From CAYNFH01 sp964396385 (GTDB lineage Bacteria > Armatimonadota > Chthonomonadetes > Chthonomonadales > CAJBBX01): DNA of 8,254 nt. The stretch spans positions 1 through 8,254 of the forward strand of contig CAYNFH010000263.1 in assembly GCA_964396385.1 (NCBI GenBank), given 5' to 3'. Position 1 is the first letter of the stretch, and each line of letters starts with the position of its first letter. The notes beneath the pieces are model-generated. The model had not been told where the DNA came from, did no database searches, and was given only the letters and a program-made list of their open reading frames with translations. Position numbers and translations under genes: made by a program. Positions 1-5,866 of the stretch are shown piece after piece.

Positions 1-39
1 CGAGTCGCAACGTCCTTCTTGTAACCGGAATGGAAGGAA

Positions 40-134
40 TCTCGGCTGCGAGAGCAGAACGGCAGGGCACCAGAACTGCCGTCTGTTCTGACCAAACCGC
101 CCGAAGGCAATGTTCGCAGCAAGGTTTTGCTGCG
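40..134 (+). ncRNA. Candidate structured leader: four consecutive hairpins
   Basis: Four hairpins lie almost end to end upstream of the pseudopilin gene. The first is 40-53 (TCTCG/CGAGA, loop GCTG). The second is 55-90, with an outer stem CAGAA/TTCTG, an inner stem CGGCAG/CTGCCG and a TCTG bulge on the 3' side. The third is 99-108 (GCC/GGC, loop CGAA). The fourth is 115-134 (CGCAGCAA/TTGCTGCG, loop GGTT). Stems 1, 3 and 4 are perfect. This could be a structured 5' UTR, a cis-regulatory RNA, a small RNA, or the terminator region of an upstream gene outside the window. I match it to no known riboswitch class. The hairpins are seen; transcription and function are inferred. Confidence 0.35.
115..134. 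promoter_or_regulatory. Perfect 8-bp inverted repeat, possible operator
   Basis: Half-sites CGCAGCAA and TTGCTGCG are separated by GGTT and lie 63 bp before the pseudopilin start. The size and symmetry would suit a dimeric repressor of the LacI type. The same bases could instead be the last hairpin of the structured leader. There is no T-run after it, so it is not a canonical terminator. No regulator gene is visible in the window to pair it with. Confidence 0.25.
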
Positions 135-185
135 TTGATTGCCCGCGCGCCCCGCTGCGTTGCGGCTAGTCCTCATGGAGGAGAT

Positions 186-190
186 AGGAG
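186..190 (+). promoter_or_regulatory. Ribosome binding site of pseudopilin gene
   Basis: AGGAG sits 6 nt before the ATG at 197. A second, stronger-looking GGAGGAG at 177-183 is 13 nt away, too far for optimal use. The doubled purine tract supports the ATG at 197 as the start. Confidence 0.6.
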
Positions 191-196
191 CCTGAG

Positions 197-1078
197 ATGA
201 AGGTCAGACGTGCAAGGGCATTCACCCTGATCGAGCTGCTTGTAGTCATCGCCATCATCGCTATCCTTGCAGCGATCCTGTTCCCTGTCTTCGCGCAGGC
301 CCGAGAGAAAGCGCGGCAGACCGTGTGCCTGAGCAACAACAAGCAGATCGGCCTCGCATTTATGCAGTATGTCCAGGACTACGACGAGACATTTCCCCCG
401 TCCCGATTCACCACGACAAAGAGGGATACCGGAGGACGCTTCATGCCATGGAGCATAAACATCCTCCCGTACGTGAAGAACGTGGATGTCTTTACATGCC
501 CCAGCAATAACACGCCGGCGGACCTCAACGCCACAGGCTGGTGGTGGTGTCCGAAAGAGCTGCTCACCATCGTGAACGGCAAACCGCGGGACCGACACCA
601 CCGCAACATGAATGTGGTGGCGGGACCCGAGCAGGCACTGCCTGTGGGGCCGTCTCTGGGAGGTGTGATGACGACGAACTGGGGCGCGACACTGGCCGCG
701 CTCGACCACCCGTCTGGCACGATCATGGTAACTGAGCGGTACGACATTGCCTCCGTCTGCTACAACAGCTCCGTGCACTACCACAACTGCAACGACTTCG
801 TGGTGGATCTGCAACTGGATCCCGGTCCGGATAACGGGCCGTGCGACCCGAACACCAACTACCTGCCGTCCGTTGTCCCCGGTCTGAAAGTGCAGATCAT
901 CAGCCCGCTGGCCCTGTTACGTTCCACGGGCCGAACACTCGACACCATGTACCACCTGGGCGGTTTCAACAACGTGTTCGCGGACGGGCACGGCAAGTGG
1001 AAGAGGTTCCCGCAGACCTATGCCACGCAGGGAAACCTGGTGGAATGGACGATGTGGGACCGTCGCCTGAGTCCCTAG
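197..1078 (+). CDS. DUF1559-type prepilin-like protein with H-X9-DG motif
   Basis: A 293-residue type II secretion/type IV pilin-like protein. The N-terminus is a class III prepilin leader: basic MKVRRARA, then FTLIELLVV and a long hydrophobic helix to about residue 33. Cleavage by prepilin peptidase is expected between Ala8 and Phe9, and Glu is at mature position +5. Alanine at -1 replaces the usual glycine but is tolerated in the family. The C-terminus has the H-X9-DG signature (His253, Asp263-Gly264) followed by GKWKRF, typical of the DUF1559 / 'H-X9-DG' family expanded in Planctomycetes and Armatimonadota. Cysteines at 44, 101, 118, 188, 198 and 216 could form disulfides outside the membrane. 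The start is fixed by the purine-rich site just upstream. It is followed by a hairpin and a small lipoprotein gene, a common arrangement for this family. It probably acts as an envelope pseudopilin; the specific role is unknown. Confidence 0.93.
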   Translation: MKVRRARAFTLIELLVVIAIIAILAAILFPVFAQAREKARQTVCLSNNKQIGLAFMQYVQDYDETFPPSRFTTTKRDTGGRFMPWSINILPYVKNVDVFTCPSNNTPADLNATGWWWCPKELLTIVNGKPRDRHHRNMNVVAGPEQALPVGPSLGGVMTTNWGATLAALDHPSGTIMVTERYDIASVCYNSSVHYHNCNDFVVDLQLDPGPDNGPCDPNTNYLPSVVPGLKVQIISPLALLRSTGRTLDTMYHLGGFNNVFADGHGKWKRFPQTYATQGNLVEWTMWDRRLSP

Positions 1079-1093
1079 GGGTTTTTCAGAAGG

Positions 1094-1140
1094 GGCGCGG
1101 CCCGCAGTCTTCGGAACTGTGCTGGCTCGCGGGCCGCGCC
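1094..1140 (+). terminator. GC-rich hairpin between pseudopilin and lipoprotein genes
   Basis: A perfect 12-bp stem, GGCGCGGCCCGC (1094-1105) with GCGGGCCGCGCC (1129-1140), encloses a 23-nt loop and begins 16 nt after the pseudopilin stop. No T-run follows, so it may be a factor-assisted terminator, an mRNA 3'-end stabiliser, or an attenuator that sets the pseudopilin:lipoprotein ratio. The lipoprotein start codon lies only 11 nt beyond the stem. Confidence 0.5.
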
Positions 1141-1151
1141 GGTAAAAGCGC

Positions 1152-1382
1152 ATGGACACGATCGGCCGTTCAAAGTGCAGGCGTAGGATGCTCGCGCCGG
1201 TGGTCGCCACTGCCCTGGCGGCGACGGCGCTGGTGGCGTTCAGTGGGTGCGGTCATAGGCAGCAGCCTGCCGGCAGTGCCGTTCAGTCTGCCACGCCCAC
1301 AACGGGGAGTCCTTCGGACCCTGAGGCCGCCGTAGGACACGGGATGGATGCTCCGGCCGGCAAACCCTTAGGCGCCGACTGA
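1152..1382 (+). CDS. Small putative lipoprotein
   Basis: Encodes 76 residues. The basic n-region (KCRRR, 8-12) is followed by a hydrophobic stretch (about 13-30) and the probable lipobox FSGC, with Cys33 as the lipidated residue. Phe at -3 is less usual than Leu or Val. The remaining ~43 residues are rich in Pro, Gly, Ser and Ala with no recognisable fold, as expected of a flexible tether. There is no convincing Shine-Dalgarno sequence before the ATG at 1152. An alternative ATG at 1188 would drop the basic residues, so I prefer 1152. It follows the pseudopilin gene, with a hairpin in between, and is probably co-transcribed with it. The product most likely sits at the outer face of a membrane. 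Function unknown. Confidence 0.72.
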   Translation: MDTIGRSKCRRRMLAPVVATALAATALVAFSGCGHRQQPAGSAVQSATPTTGSPSDPEAAVGHGMDAPAGKPLGAD

Positions 1383-1405
1383 CCGGCTACTGCGCCGGCC
1401 GGCGC
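1353..1405. terminator. Possible structure at convergent gene ends
   Basis: The stops at 1382 (+) and 1387 (-) face each other. CCGGCCGGC (1353-1361) can pair with GCCGGCCGG (1394-1402). The second arm also lies in a perfect 14-bp palindrome, GCGCCGGCCGGCGC (1392-1405). This could end transcription in both directions, but the arms are inside coding sequence, there is no T-run, and such GC-rich matches arise easily by chance here. Confidence 0.22.
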
Positions 1406-2388
1406 GAAAGTGCGGATAGCGGTGGTCTGAAGCGCACGGACTCTCTGCTCCATCCGTGCATCATCAACGGTCTCCAGATTCCCTCGCTGGCCGGGTCCGC
1501 GATGCCCTTCACCCGGATCAAGTAGTCGGGCGCCAAATCCAGCACCAGCTCGCGAAGTACCGAATAGTCAGTCGGCCGGTGATAGGTGGTGATGGACAGG
1601 AGCGGGTGAAGGGTTGACAGAACGTGCTTCGCCCCGCGGACCGCGTCGATCTCCGCGCCCTCGATGTCCATCTTGATGAAGTCGATGCGCTTGCCGGGCA
1701 GCCGGGAGGCGATCTCGTCGATGGTAGTCATCGGAGCGGCCGACTCTTCTCCCCCGGAGTATCCGTCCATGGTCGATGCGTGGCAGGGAGAGCGGGGATC
1801 CAGGCTGAGCCTGCCTTCCCCGATTTCGGACCCGAGCAGGGCCTGGACAACCATGAGTCGGCCCTGTGTAATCTCGACGGAGAACGTCCGTTTCAGGCAC
1901 TCCGCCATCTGAGCCACCGGCTCAACGGCGATGACCGTCGCGCCCCGGTCCAAGGCGTAGCGCACAAAGTAGCCTTCACACGCGCCCGCGTCCAGGACCA
2001 CGGAACCGGGAGCTATCCGGCACGGGCCGTACTCATAGAAGTGACCACTGTGCCGGTTGAAGACCTCGTCGTAAATGATCTCCAGCGGGAGCAGGTCCGC
2101 GGAGGTGGGATACCAGAGGGAGCAGTCGCCGGCTTTCACCTGGACCATGCCGCGGTCGGGGTCTTCCGCAACGCACTGGAGCTCAGCGTGAATGGGATGG
2201 TGGCGCCGGCAGACCTCGGAGAGGAGCAGCCGCCATGCAACATGGCAGCAGCGGCCCCCGAGCTTGGCGGACAGGAGCTCGCCCCGCCAGCGAACGCTCT
2301 GGGGCAGCCTTTCTGAGATCCGGCTCGCCGCGCGGTCGCTCCACGACTGGGCGCCTGCGGGGCGAGGCCGAGACTCGGCGTAGACCAT
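1387..2388 (-). CDS. FkbM family SAM-dependent methyltransferase
   Basis: A 333-residue predicted O-methyltransferase of the FkbM family (Methyltransf_21), which methylates hydroxyl groups on glycans, lipids or polyketides. The Rossmann fold starts with the SAM-binding motif VLDAGACEGYF (131-141). The second strand ends in the acidic AVEP (154-157). The characteristic DFIKMDIEGAE segment is at 236-246, preceded by TTIDEI (221-226). About 120 residues precede the core, with Cys-rich CC (47-48), C60 and C72; this N-terminal part is not recognised. A strong Shine-Dalgarno site fixes the start. No glycosyltransferase or biosynthetic gene lies beside it, so the substrate cannot be inferred. It converges with the lipoprotein gene with 4 bp between stops and diverges from the gene at 2656. 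Confidence 0.9.
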   Translation of the reverse strand: MVYAESRPRPAGAQSWSDRAASRISERLPQSVRWRGELLSAKLGGRCCHVAWRLLLSEVCRRHHPIHAELQCVAEDPDRGMVQVKAGDCSLWYPTSADLLPLEIIYDEVFNRHSGHFYEYGPCRIAPGSVVLDAGACEGYFVRYALDRGATVIAVEPVAQMAECLKRTFSVEITQGRLMVVQALLGSEIGEGRLSLDPRSPCHASTMDGYSGGEESAAPMTTIDEIASRLPGKRIDFIKMDIEGAEIDAVRGAKHVLSTLHPLLSITTYHRPTDYSVLRELVLDLAPDYLIRVKGIADPASEGIWRPLMMHGWSRESVRFRPPLSALSRRPAQ

Positions 2389-2396
2389 GAAGGGTT

Positions 2397-2403
2397 CTCC
2401 TCC
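2397..2403 (-). promoter_or_regulatory. Ribosome binding site of FkbM methyltransferase
   Basis: On the minus strand GGAGGAG lies 8 nt before the ATG at 2388. It supports this start over a longer reading in another frame. Confidence 0.7.
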
Positions 2404-2643
2404 GGCTTCCGGGCCGGTGCAACGGGAGGCGCACGAAGGCCTCAGCGCGGCTCGCGAAGCCGCAGGGGATCCTGAGATGGACGGACCCGCGGCCGCTCAG
2501 GTTCCCGGAGTTGCATGCCCGGCCGCCAATCTACGTATAGGCGCTTCACTCACGGCCCAGGAACCCGACTTTCGTGCGATTCGTCTTTTCGTCGGGTCGG
2601 CACGGAGTAGCTCACAGCAGAATCAGGGTGCCGCGAGCAAGAC

Positions 2644-2649
2644 GGAGGG
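2644..2649 (+). promoter_or_regulatory. Ribosome binding site
   Basis: GGAGGG ends 6 nt before the ATG at 2656 and fixes the start of the secreted protein, which is immediately followed by a signal peptide. Confidence 0.7.
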
Positions 2650-2655
2650 ATCACT

Positions 2656-3453
2656 ATGAACAAGTTTCTTCTGCCGCTTGTAGCGGCAATCTGCCTCGCC
2701 GCGGGGGCGGCGGGCGCGCAGGAAATCCAGGTTCGGGTCAATGGAGACCCGGTCCGCTTTGAGGGTGTGGGGCCCATGGAGCAGCAGGGGCGTGTGCTCG
2801 TGCCGCTACGTGGCGTGCTGGAGCAGATGGGCGCATACGTCGATTGGGACCAATCCAGCCAGACCGTTCTGGCCAGCCGAAACAACATGAACATTCGGCT
2901 CCCCATCGGCAGCCATACGGCCATGGTTAGCGGCCAGCGCGTGCGTCTGGACGTGCCCGCGCAGGTCATCGGCGGCAGCACCATGGTGCCGCTCCGGTTC
3001 GTGAGCGAGGCGCTCGGCGCCGATGTCCGCTGGGATAGCCGCCTGGAGACGGTGTTTATCGACACACAGGGCAACATGGGGCACGCTTACCGGAGCAGCA
3101 ACAACGACTATGATCGGGACCAGTACTACAGCGGCCGGCGGAACGGCTATGCCTATCGCAGCTCCTGGATCCCGACCGTGACGTCTGTCACGGAGAACCT
3201 CCCGGACCGCTGGCTTCTGGCCGGCGAGACGCTGCGAGTGCACATGCGGGCCACCCCCGGAGGGCGCGCGTACTTTCGCGTCCGGGGCGTAACCGGCGAG
3301 ATCCCGATGCAGGAGACTGATCCTGGCCTGTATGTGGGCACGTTCCACAACGACTCCGGCCATGACATCGAGATCAGCCGCGCCGACATCCTGGCCGGTG
3401 TCACCGTTGGTGACCGCGCCTCCCGAGAGACCGCGGTGAGCGGAACGTTCTAG
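2656..3453 (+). CDS. Secreted protein with copper amine oxidase N-terminal-type domain
   Basis: Encodes 265 residues. A Sec signal peptide (1-21, cleavage likely after AGA) precedes a domain of the copper amine oxidase N-terminal type (PF07833), with two tandem motif copies: VLVPLRGVLEQMGAYVDW (48-64) and TMVPLRFVSEALGADVRW (109-126). This domain is common in surface proteins of Gram-positives and Armatimonadota and does not imply oxidase activity; no catalytic amine oxidase domain is present. A Tyr/Asn/Arg/Asp-rich linker (about 140-172) contains AYRSS twice (144-148, 166-170). The C-terminal part (about 172-265), with AGETLRVHMRATPGGRAYF and PGLYVGTF, looks like a beta-sandwich or Ig-like module. 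It is probably an exported envelope-binding or structural protein. The convergent neighbour downstream is separated by a repeat element. Confidence 0.88.
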   Translation: MNKFLLPLVAAICLAAGAAGAQEIQVRVNGDPVRFEGVGPMEQQGRVLVPLRGVLEQMGAYVDWDQSSQTVLASRNNMNIRLPIGSHTAMVSGQRVRLDVPAQVIGGSTMVPLRFVSEALGADVRWDSRLETVFIDTQGNMGHAYRSSNNDYDRDQYYSGRRNGYAYRSSWIPTVTSVTENLPDRWLLAGETLRVHMRATPGGRAYFRVRGVTGEIPMQETDPGLYVGTFHNDSGHDIEISRADILAGVTVGDRASRETAVSGTF

Positions 3454-3479
3454 CACCACCCAGGACGAATCGAGTGACC

Positions 3480-3620
3480 ATGTCATTCCGAGCGGGGAGC
3501 AGAGCGTTTGCAGCCGAGGAGGCGCAGGCTGCGCTCTGCTCCCTGGGAGGAATCTGCTGTTTCCGATAGAGTACGCGCAGTTACCGTAAAGCAGATCCCT
3601 TACTTCGTTCGGGATGACAT
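3480..3620. repeat. MITE-like palindromic repeat element
   Basis: A 141-bp element bounded by imperfect inverted termini: ATGTCATTCCGAGCG (3480-3494) against the complement of 3606-3620, which reads ATGTCATCCCGAACG (2 mismatches). Inside are a perfect 12-bp inverted repeat (GGGAGCAGAGCG 3495-3506 with CGCTCTGCTCCC 3532-3543) and a second pair, GGAATCTGCT (3549-3558) with AGCAGATCCC (3590-3599). The termini and the 'GAGGAATCTGCTG ... GCAGATCCC' core resemble a non-coding dispersed repeat seen in many high-GC environmental bacteria (recalled, not searched). It has no open reading frame. It lies between two convergent genes, where insertion is harmless and where its folded RNA could end both transcripts. 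Confidence 0.72.
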
Positions 3621-3639
3621 GCCTCGTCCTTGCTGACCG

Positions 3640-4743
3640 TCAAATCCTCCACTGCCCGTCCTTGTGAATGAGCTCTCCATCTGCATATATGGCCCCACCT
3701 TTGCGGAGGTCACACACCATATCCCAGTGGAGCGCTGACTCGTTGCGGCCGCCGGTATCGGGGTAGGAGGAGCCCACCGCCAGGTGGCACGTTCCTCCAA
3801 TCTTCTCGTCGAAGAGCGCATGTCGGGTGAAGCGCTCCACGCTGTAGTTGTTGCCCATCGCCACTTCGCCCAGGAAGCGCGCGCCTGCGTCTGAGTCGAG
3901 CATCGCCTCCAGGTACTCCTGCCCCCGCGAGGCCGAGGCCCGCACCACCTTGCCCTGCTCGAACCAGAGCCGCACGTCCTCCACTTCACGGCCCCCGCGC
4001 ACGGCCGGGTATGTGAACCGGATGGTCCCGTTCGCGCTGTCCTCGATGGGACCGGTGAAGACCTCGCCGGATGGGAAGTTCCGTTTGCCGTCGCTGTTCA
4101 TCCACTTGCGCCCCTCCACGGAGAGGGTGAGGTCCGTGTCCGGCGCTACAATCCTCAGCGTCTTCACACGGTCCAGGTAGTCCACCTTCTTCTGCTGTTC
4201 CGCGGAGAAGGCCCTCCAGGCGGCGATGGGGTCCTCCTGGTCCAGGAACATCGCCCCATAAACCAGCGCCTCGTACTCGCCCAGGGACATTCCGGCCTCC
4301 TGAGCCTGCGCGTTAGTGGGATACAGCGTGCTGCACCAACGGAGCTCGCCGGCCGCCGCGCGGGTGTTGTGGATCCTCACCAGCTCCGACTGGGCGCGAG
4401 TGAATCGGGACATGCGCGCCGGATCCGCGGCGGATGTCGCCCGGGTATTAAACGGAGCGAATATCATGAGCCGCGCGTCGAGAGTCTCCATCTCGTACCG
4501 CTCGATAGGCGAAACCGTCTCCAGGGCCTCATCCGAGGCCGCGACGTAGAAGGCGTCCTCCTGGCCGTCGAAGGAGATTCGCGTGCTGACCACAGCGCCT
4601 GCCTCCAGCGCCTCCCGGTACACCTCCCGGAGCAGCGGCTCAGCCAGAGTACTGGTCCGAATGAGGAACAGATCGCCGGGGCGCAGCTCCAGCGAGTAGT
4701 GGACTACCGTGCGCGCGAAACGCCCCAGCAGCAGATCAGCCAT
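3640..4743 (-). CDS. M29 family metallo-aminopeptidase
   Basis: A 367-residue cytoplasmic aminopeptidase of the M29 (AmpS/PepS/aminopeptidase T) family, which removes N-terminal residues from peptides using two metal ions. All six expected ligands can be placed: Glu227 (in SGEVFTGP), Glu293 (in FLGEVA), His320 and Tyr327 (in CHLAVGSSYP), His339 and Asp341 (in ALHWD). The 66-residue gap between the two Glu and the 7-residue gap between His and Tyr match my recollection of the family. The frame is open 96 codons further upstream (to 5031), but that extension is basic, low quality and overlaps the divergent gene. The ATG at 4743 has a strong ribosome site, gives MADLLLGRFARTVVHYSL, and yields the usual family length. 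Single-gene unit, convergent with the 2656-3453 gene. Confidence 0.95.
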   Translation of the reverse strand: MADLLLGRFARTVVHYSLELRPGDLFLIRTSTLAEPLLREVYREALEAGAVVSTRISFDGQEDAFYVAASDEALETVSPIERYEMETLDARLMIFAPFNTRATSAADPARMSRFTRAQSELVRIHNTRAAAGELRWCSTLYPTNAQAQEAGMSLGEYEALVYGAMFLDQEDPIAAWRAFSAEQQKKVDYLDRVKTLRIVAPDTDLTLSVEGRKWMNSDGKRNFPSGEVFTGPIEDSANGTIRFTYPAVRGGREVEDVRLWFEQGKVVRASASRGQEYLEAMLDSDAGARFLGEVAMGNNYSVERFTRHALFDEKIGGTCHLAVGSSYPDTGGRNESALHWDMVCDLRKGGAIYADGELIHKDGQWRI

Positions 4744-4747
4744 ATAG

Positions 4748-4755
4748 CTCCTCCC
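4748..4755 (-). promoter_or_regulatory. Ribosome binding site that sets the M29 start
   Basis: On the minus strand GGGAGGAG ends 4 nt before the ATG at 4743. The in-frame ATG at 4779 (MAAKKPGRG) lacks a comparable site, and the earliest ATG at 5031 lies inside the divergent gene. The peptidase therefore starts at 4743. Confidence 0.65.
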
Positions 4756-4826
4756 GCGGCCCGGTTTCTTCGCGGCCATCGGGAGTACTTCCGCTGGAAA
4801 CCCGCCAAACCGATGAGTTTGATGTC

Positions 4827-4841
4827 CCGTAATCTCTACGG
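4827..4841. promoter_or_regulatory. 15-bp palindrome in divergent spacer
   Basis: CCGTA and TACGG flank ATCTC, in the middle of the 139-bp spacer between the divergent M29 and Spo0M-like genes. It is placed where an operator acting on both genes could sit. The 5-bp arms are short, so chance is a real possibility. No clear promoter hexamers are seen here. Confidence 0.2.
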
Positions 4842-4882
4842 ACAGCAAGGAATCTCGTCCTCCACGAGCGCAACAGTTACCT

Positions 4883-5866
4883 ATGATCCGTGAGCTAGCC
4901 GCCCGAATTGGAATAGGCTCCGCCCGGGTACGCCTGGAGCTGGATTCCCCAACCCAGCCCAGGGGCTCCGAGGTAAGGGGGCGCCTCATCCTGGAAGGTG
5001 GCTCGGTCTTCCAGAGGATCGAGCACCTCACAGTTACGCTTCGCGAGTTCGACCAGTGGACTCAATCCACTGATCCGCGCGCCTCGCTTGCCACTCGGCG
5101 GCTCTCAGGAGATCTGAACGTAGAGCCGCGCTCCTATCAAGAATTTCCGTTTTCGTTTAATATCCCGGACGAGGCACGGTTGACCTCCGCCATCCGGGCG
5201 ACCGGGCCATCGCGCGCATGCCGTATCGATGCCCGTGCGGCTATCGCGTGGGCCGCGGACCCCAGGGCAACGGCGAATCTGAATGTGACGGTCCACCGGG
5301 AGATTGTAGCCATCCACCGCGCGCTTTCGCTCGCGGGATTCAGGGAATCTAACTGGGTAGCGGCCCGCCATCGCATGAGCGGGCTCGTGACGGCAGCAAA
5401 AGATCAGAGAGATGTTTCGCTCTTCGCCGCGACAGGGGACATCCGCACACAGTTCGACACGGCCTCGACCGAGCTGTGGGTGGAAGGGGCGTGGGTTCTG
5501 GGGAAGCTCACCGTTAAGGTGAAGGAGACCACGCTGGCCAACGAGCTCCTTTCTCGCCTCGTCGTCGCCGGGACCTTCAAGGAGACCGCGCTTCGGATCC
5601 TGCGCGCCGAGCTGCTCACTCAGGACGGCGCTCCAAACAGCCAGGCAGCGCTGCCCTATATCGAGCGAATCCTGGCGGGAGCGGCCTCCGGCGCCGCGTC
5701 TCAGAGCGATCGGCTCCTGAGATCCGCCGATCCCCCGGATCCGGTCTCCCTGCTCCGCGCCGCGACCACGCCTCCAGGCGGACCCGAGGAGGCGCTGCTG
5801 CGGCCGATCGAGATTGGCGGGACTCCGCCGATTGAAGGCCGAGAAGGGCCGAGCACGTTAAGATGA
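4883..5866 (+). CDS. Spo0M-like (sporulation control, arrestin-fold) protein
   Basis: Encodes 327 residues with no signal peptide or membrane segment. Residues about 13-55 (ARVRLELDSPTQPRGSEVRGRLILEGG ... LTVTLRE) have the Spo0M N-terminal pattern, 'long beta-strand, P-G-x-x-V-x-G, beta-strand, GG'. Residues 84-125 (SYQEFPFSFNIP ... IDARAAIAWAADPRA) match the later strands of the first lobe. Residues 130-222 (NVTVHREIVAIHRALSLAGF ... GKLTVKVKETTLANELLSR) would be the second lobe. The C-terminal ~100 residues are Ala/Pro-rich and unassigned. Spo0M-family proteins are arrestin-like scaffolds first found in Bacillus sporulation but widespread in non-sporulators. There is no obvious ribosome site before the ATG at 4883, and no better in-frame start just upstream. 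The stop overlaps the next gene by ATGA, so the two are translationally coupled. Confidence 0.75.
   Translation: MIRELAARIGIGSARVRLELDSPTQPRGSEVRGRLILEGGSVFQRIEHLTVTLREFDQWTQSTDPRASLATRRLSGDLNVEPRSYQEFPFSFNIPDEARLTSAIRATGPSRACRIDARAAIAWAADPRATANLNVTVHREIVAIHRALSLAGFRESNWVAARHRMSGLVTAAKDQRDVSLFAATGDIRTQFDTASTELWVEGAWVLGKLTVKVKETTLANELLSRLVVAGTFKETALRILRAELLTQDGAPNSQAALPYIERILAGAASGAASQSDRLLRSADPPDPVSLLRAATTPPGGPEEALLRPIEIGGTPPIEGREGPSTLR

Larger units (their letters stand above)
2389..2655. other. Divergent intergenic region
   Basis: A 267-bp spacer between the divergent methyltransferase and copper-amine-oxidase-N-type genes. It must carry both promoters, but I see no convincing -35/-10 pair. 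The nearest match is TTGCAT (2511) with TATAGG (2536), at a poor 19-nt spacing. The only clear signals are the ribosome binding sites at its two ends. Confidence 0.5.

Noticed and set aside
1..24. End of an upstream gene (frame RVATSFL then stop)
   Set aside because: Seven residues are too few to identify; a competing frame stays open to about 197 with implausible protein.
34..44. AAGGAATCTCG shared with 4847-4857 upstream of another gene
   Set aside because: An 11-nt match at different distances from the two start codons; likely chance.
173..814. Long open frame on the minus strand opposite the pseudopilin gene
   Set aside because: His/Arg/Val-rich, no family features, and entirely antisense to a well-supported gene; a product of high GC and codon periodicity.
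1624..2316. 230-codon plus-strand frame opposite the FkbM gene
   Set aside because: Antisense to a clear methyltransferase, with no domain pattern and no ribosome site.
2511..2541. Promoter TTGCAT-N19-TATAGG before the 2656 gene
   Set aside because: Both hexamers are weak and the spacing is 2 nt too long; not distinguishable from chance.
2806..3486. 226-codon minus-strand frame opposite the copper-amine-oxidase-N-type gene
   Set aside because: Composition is Ala/Val/His-biased shadow sequence and the opposite strand encodes recognised motifs.
4744..5031. 96-codon N-terminal extension of the M29 aminopeptidase
   Set aside because: It overlaps the divergent Spo0M-like gene, is unlike the family, and the internal ATG at 4743 has a strong ribosome site and gives the family length.
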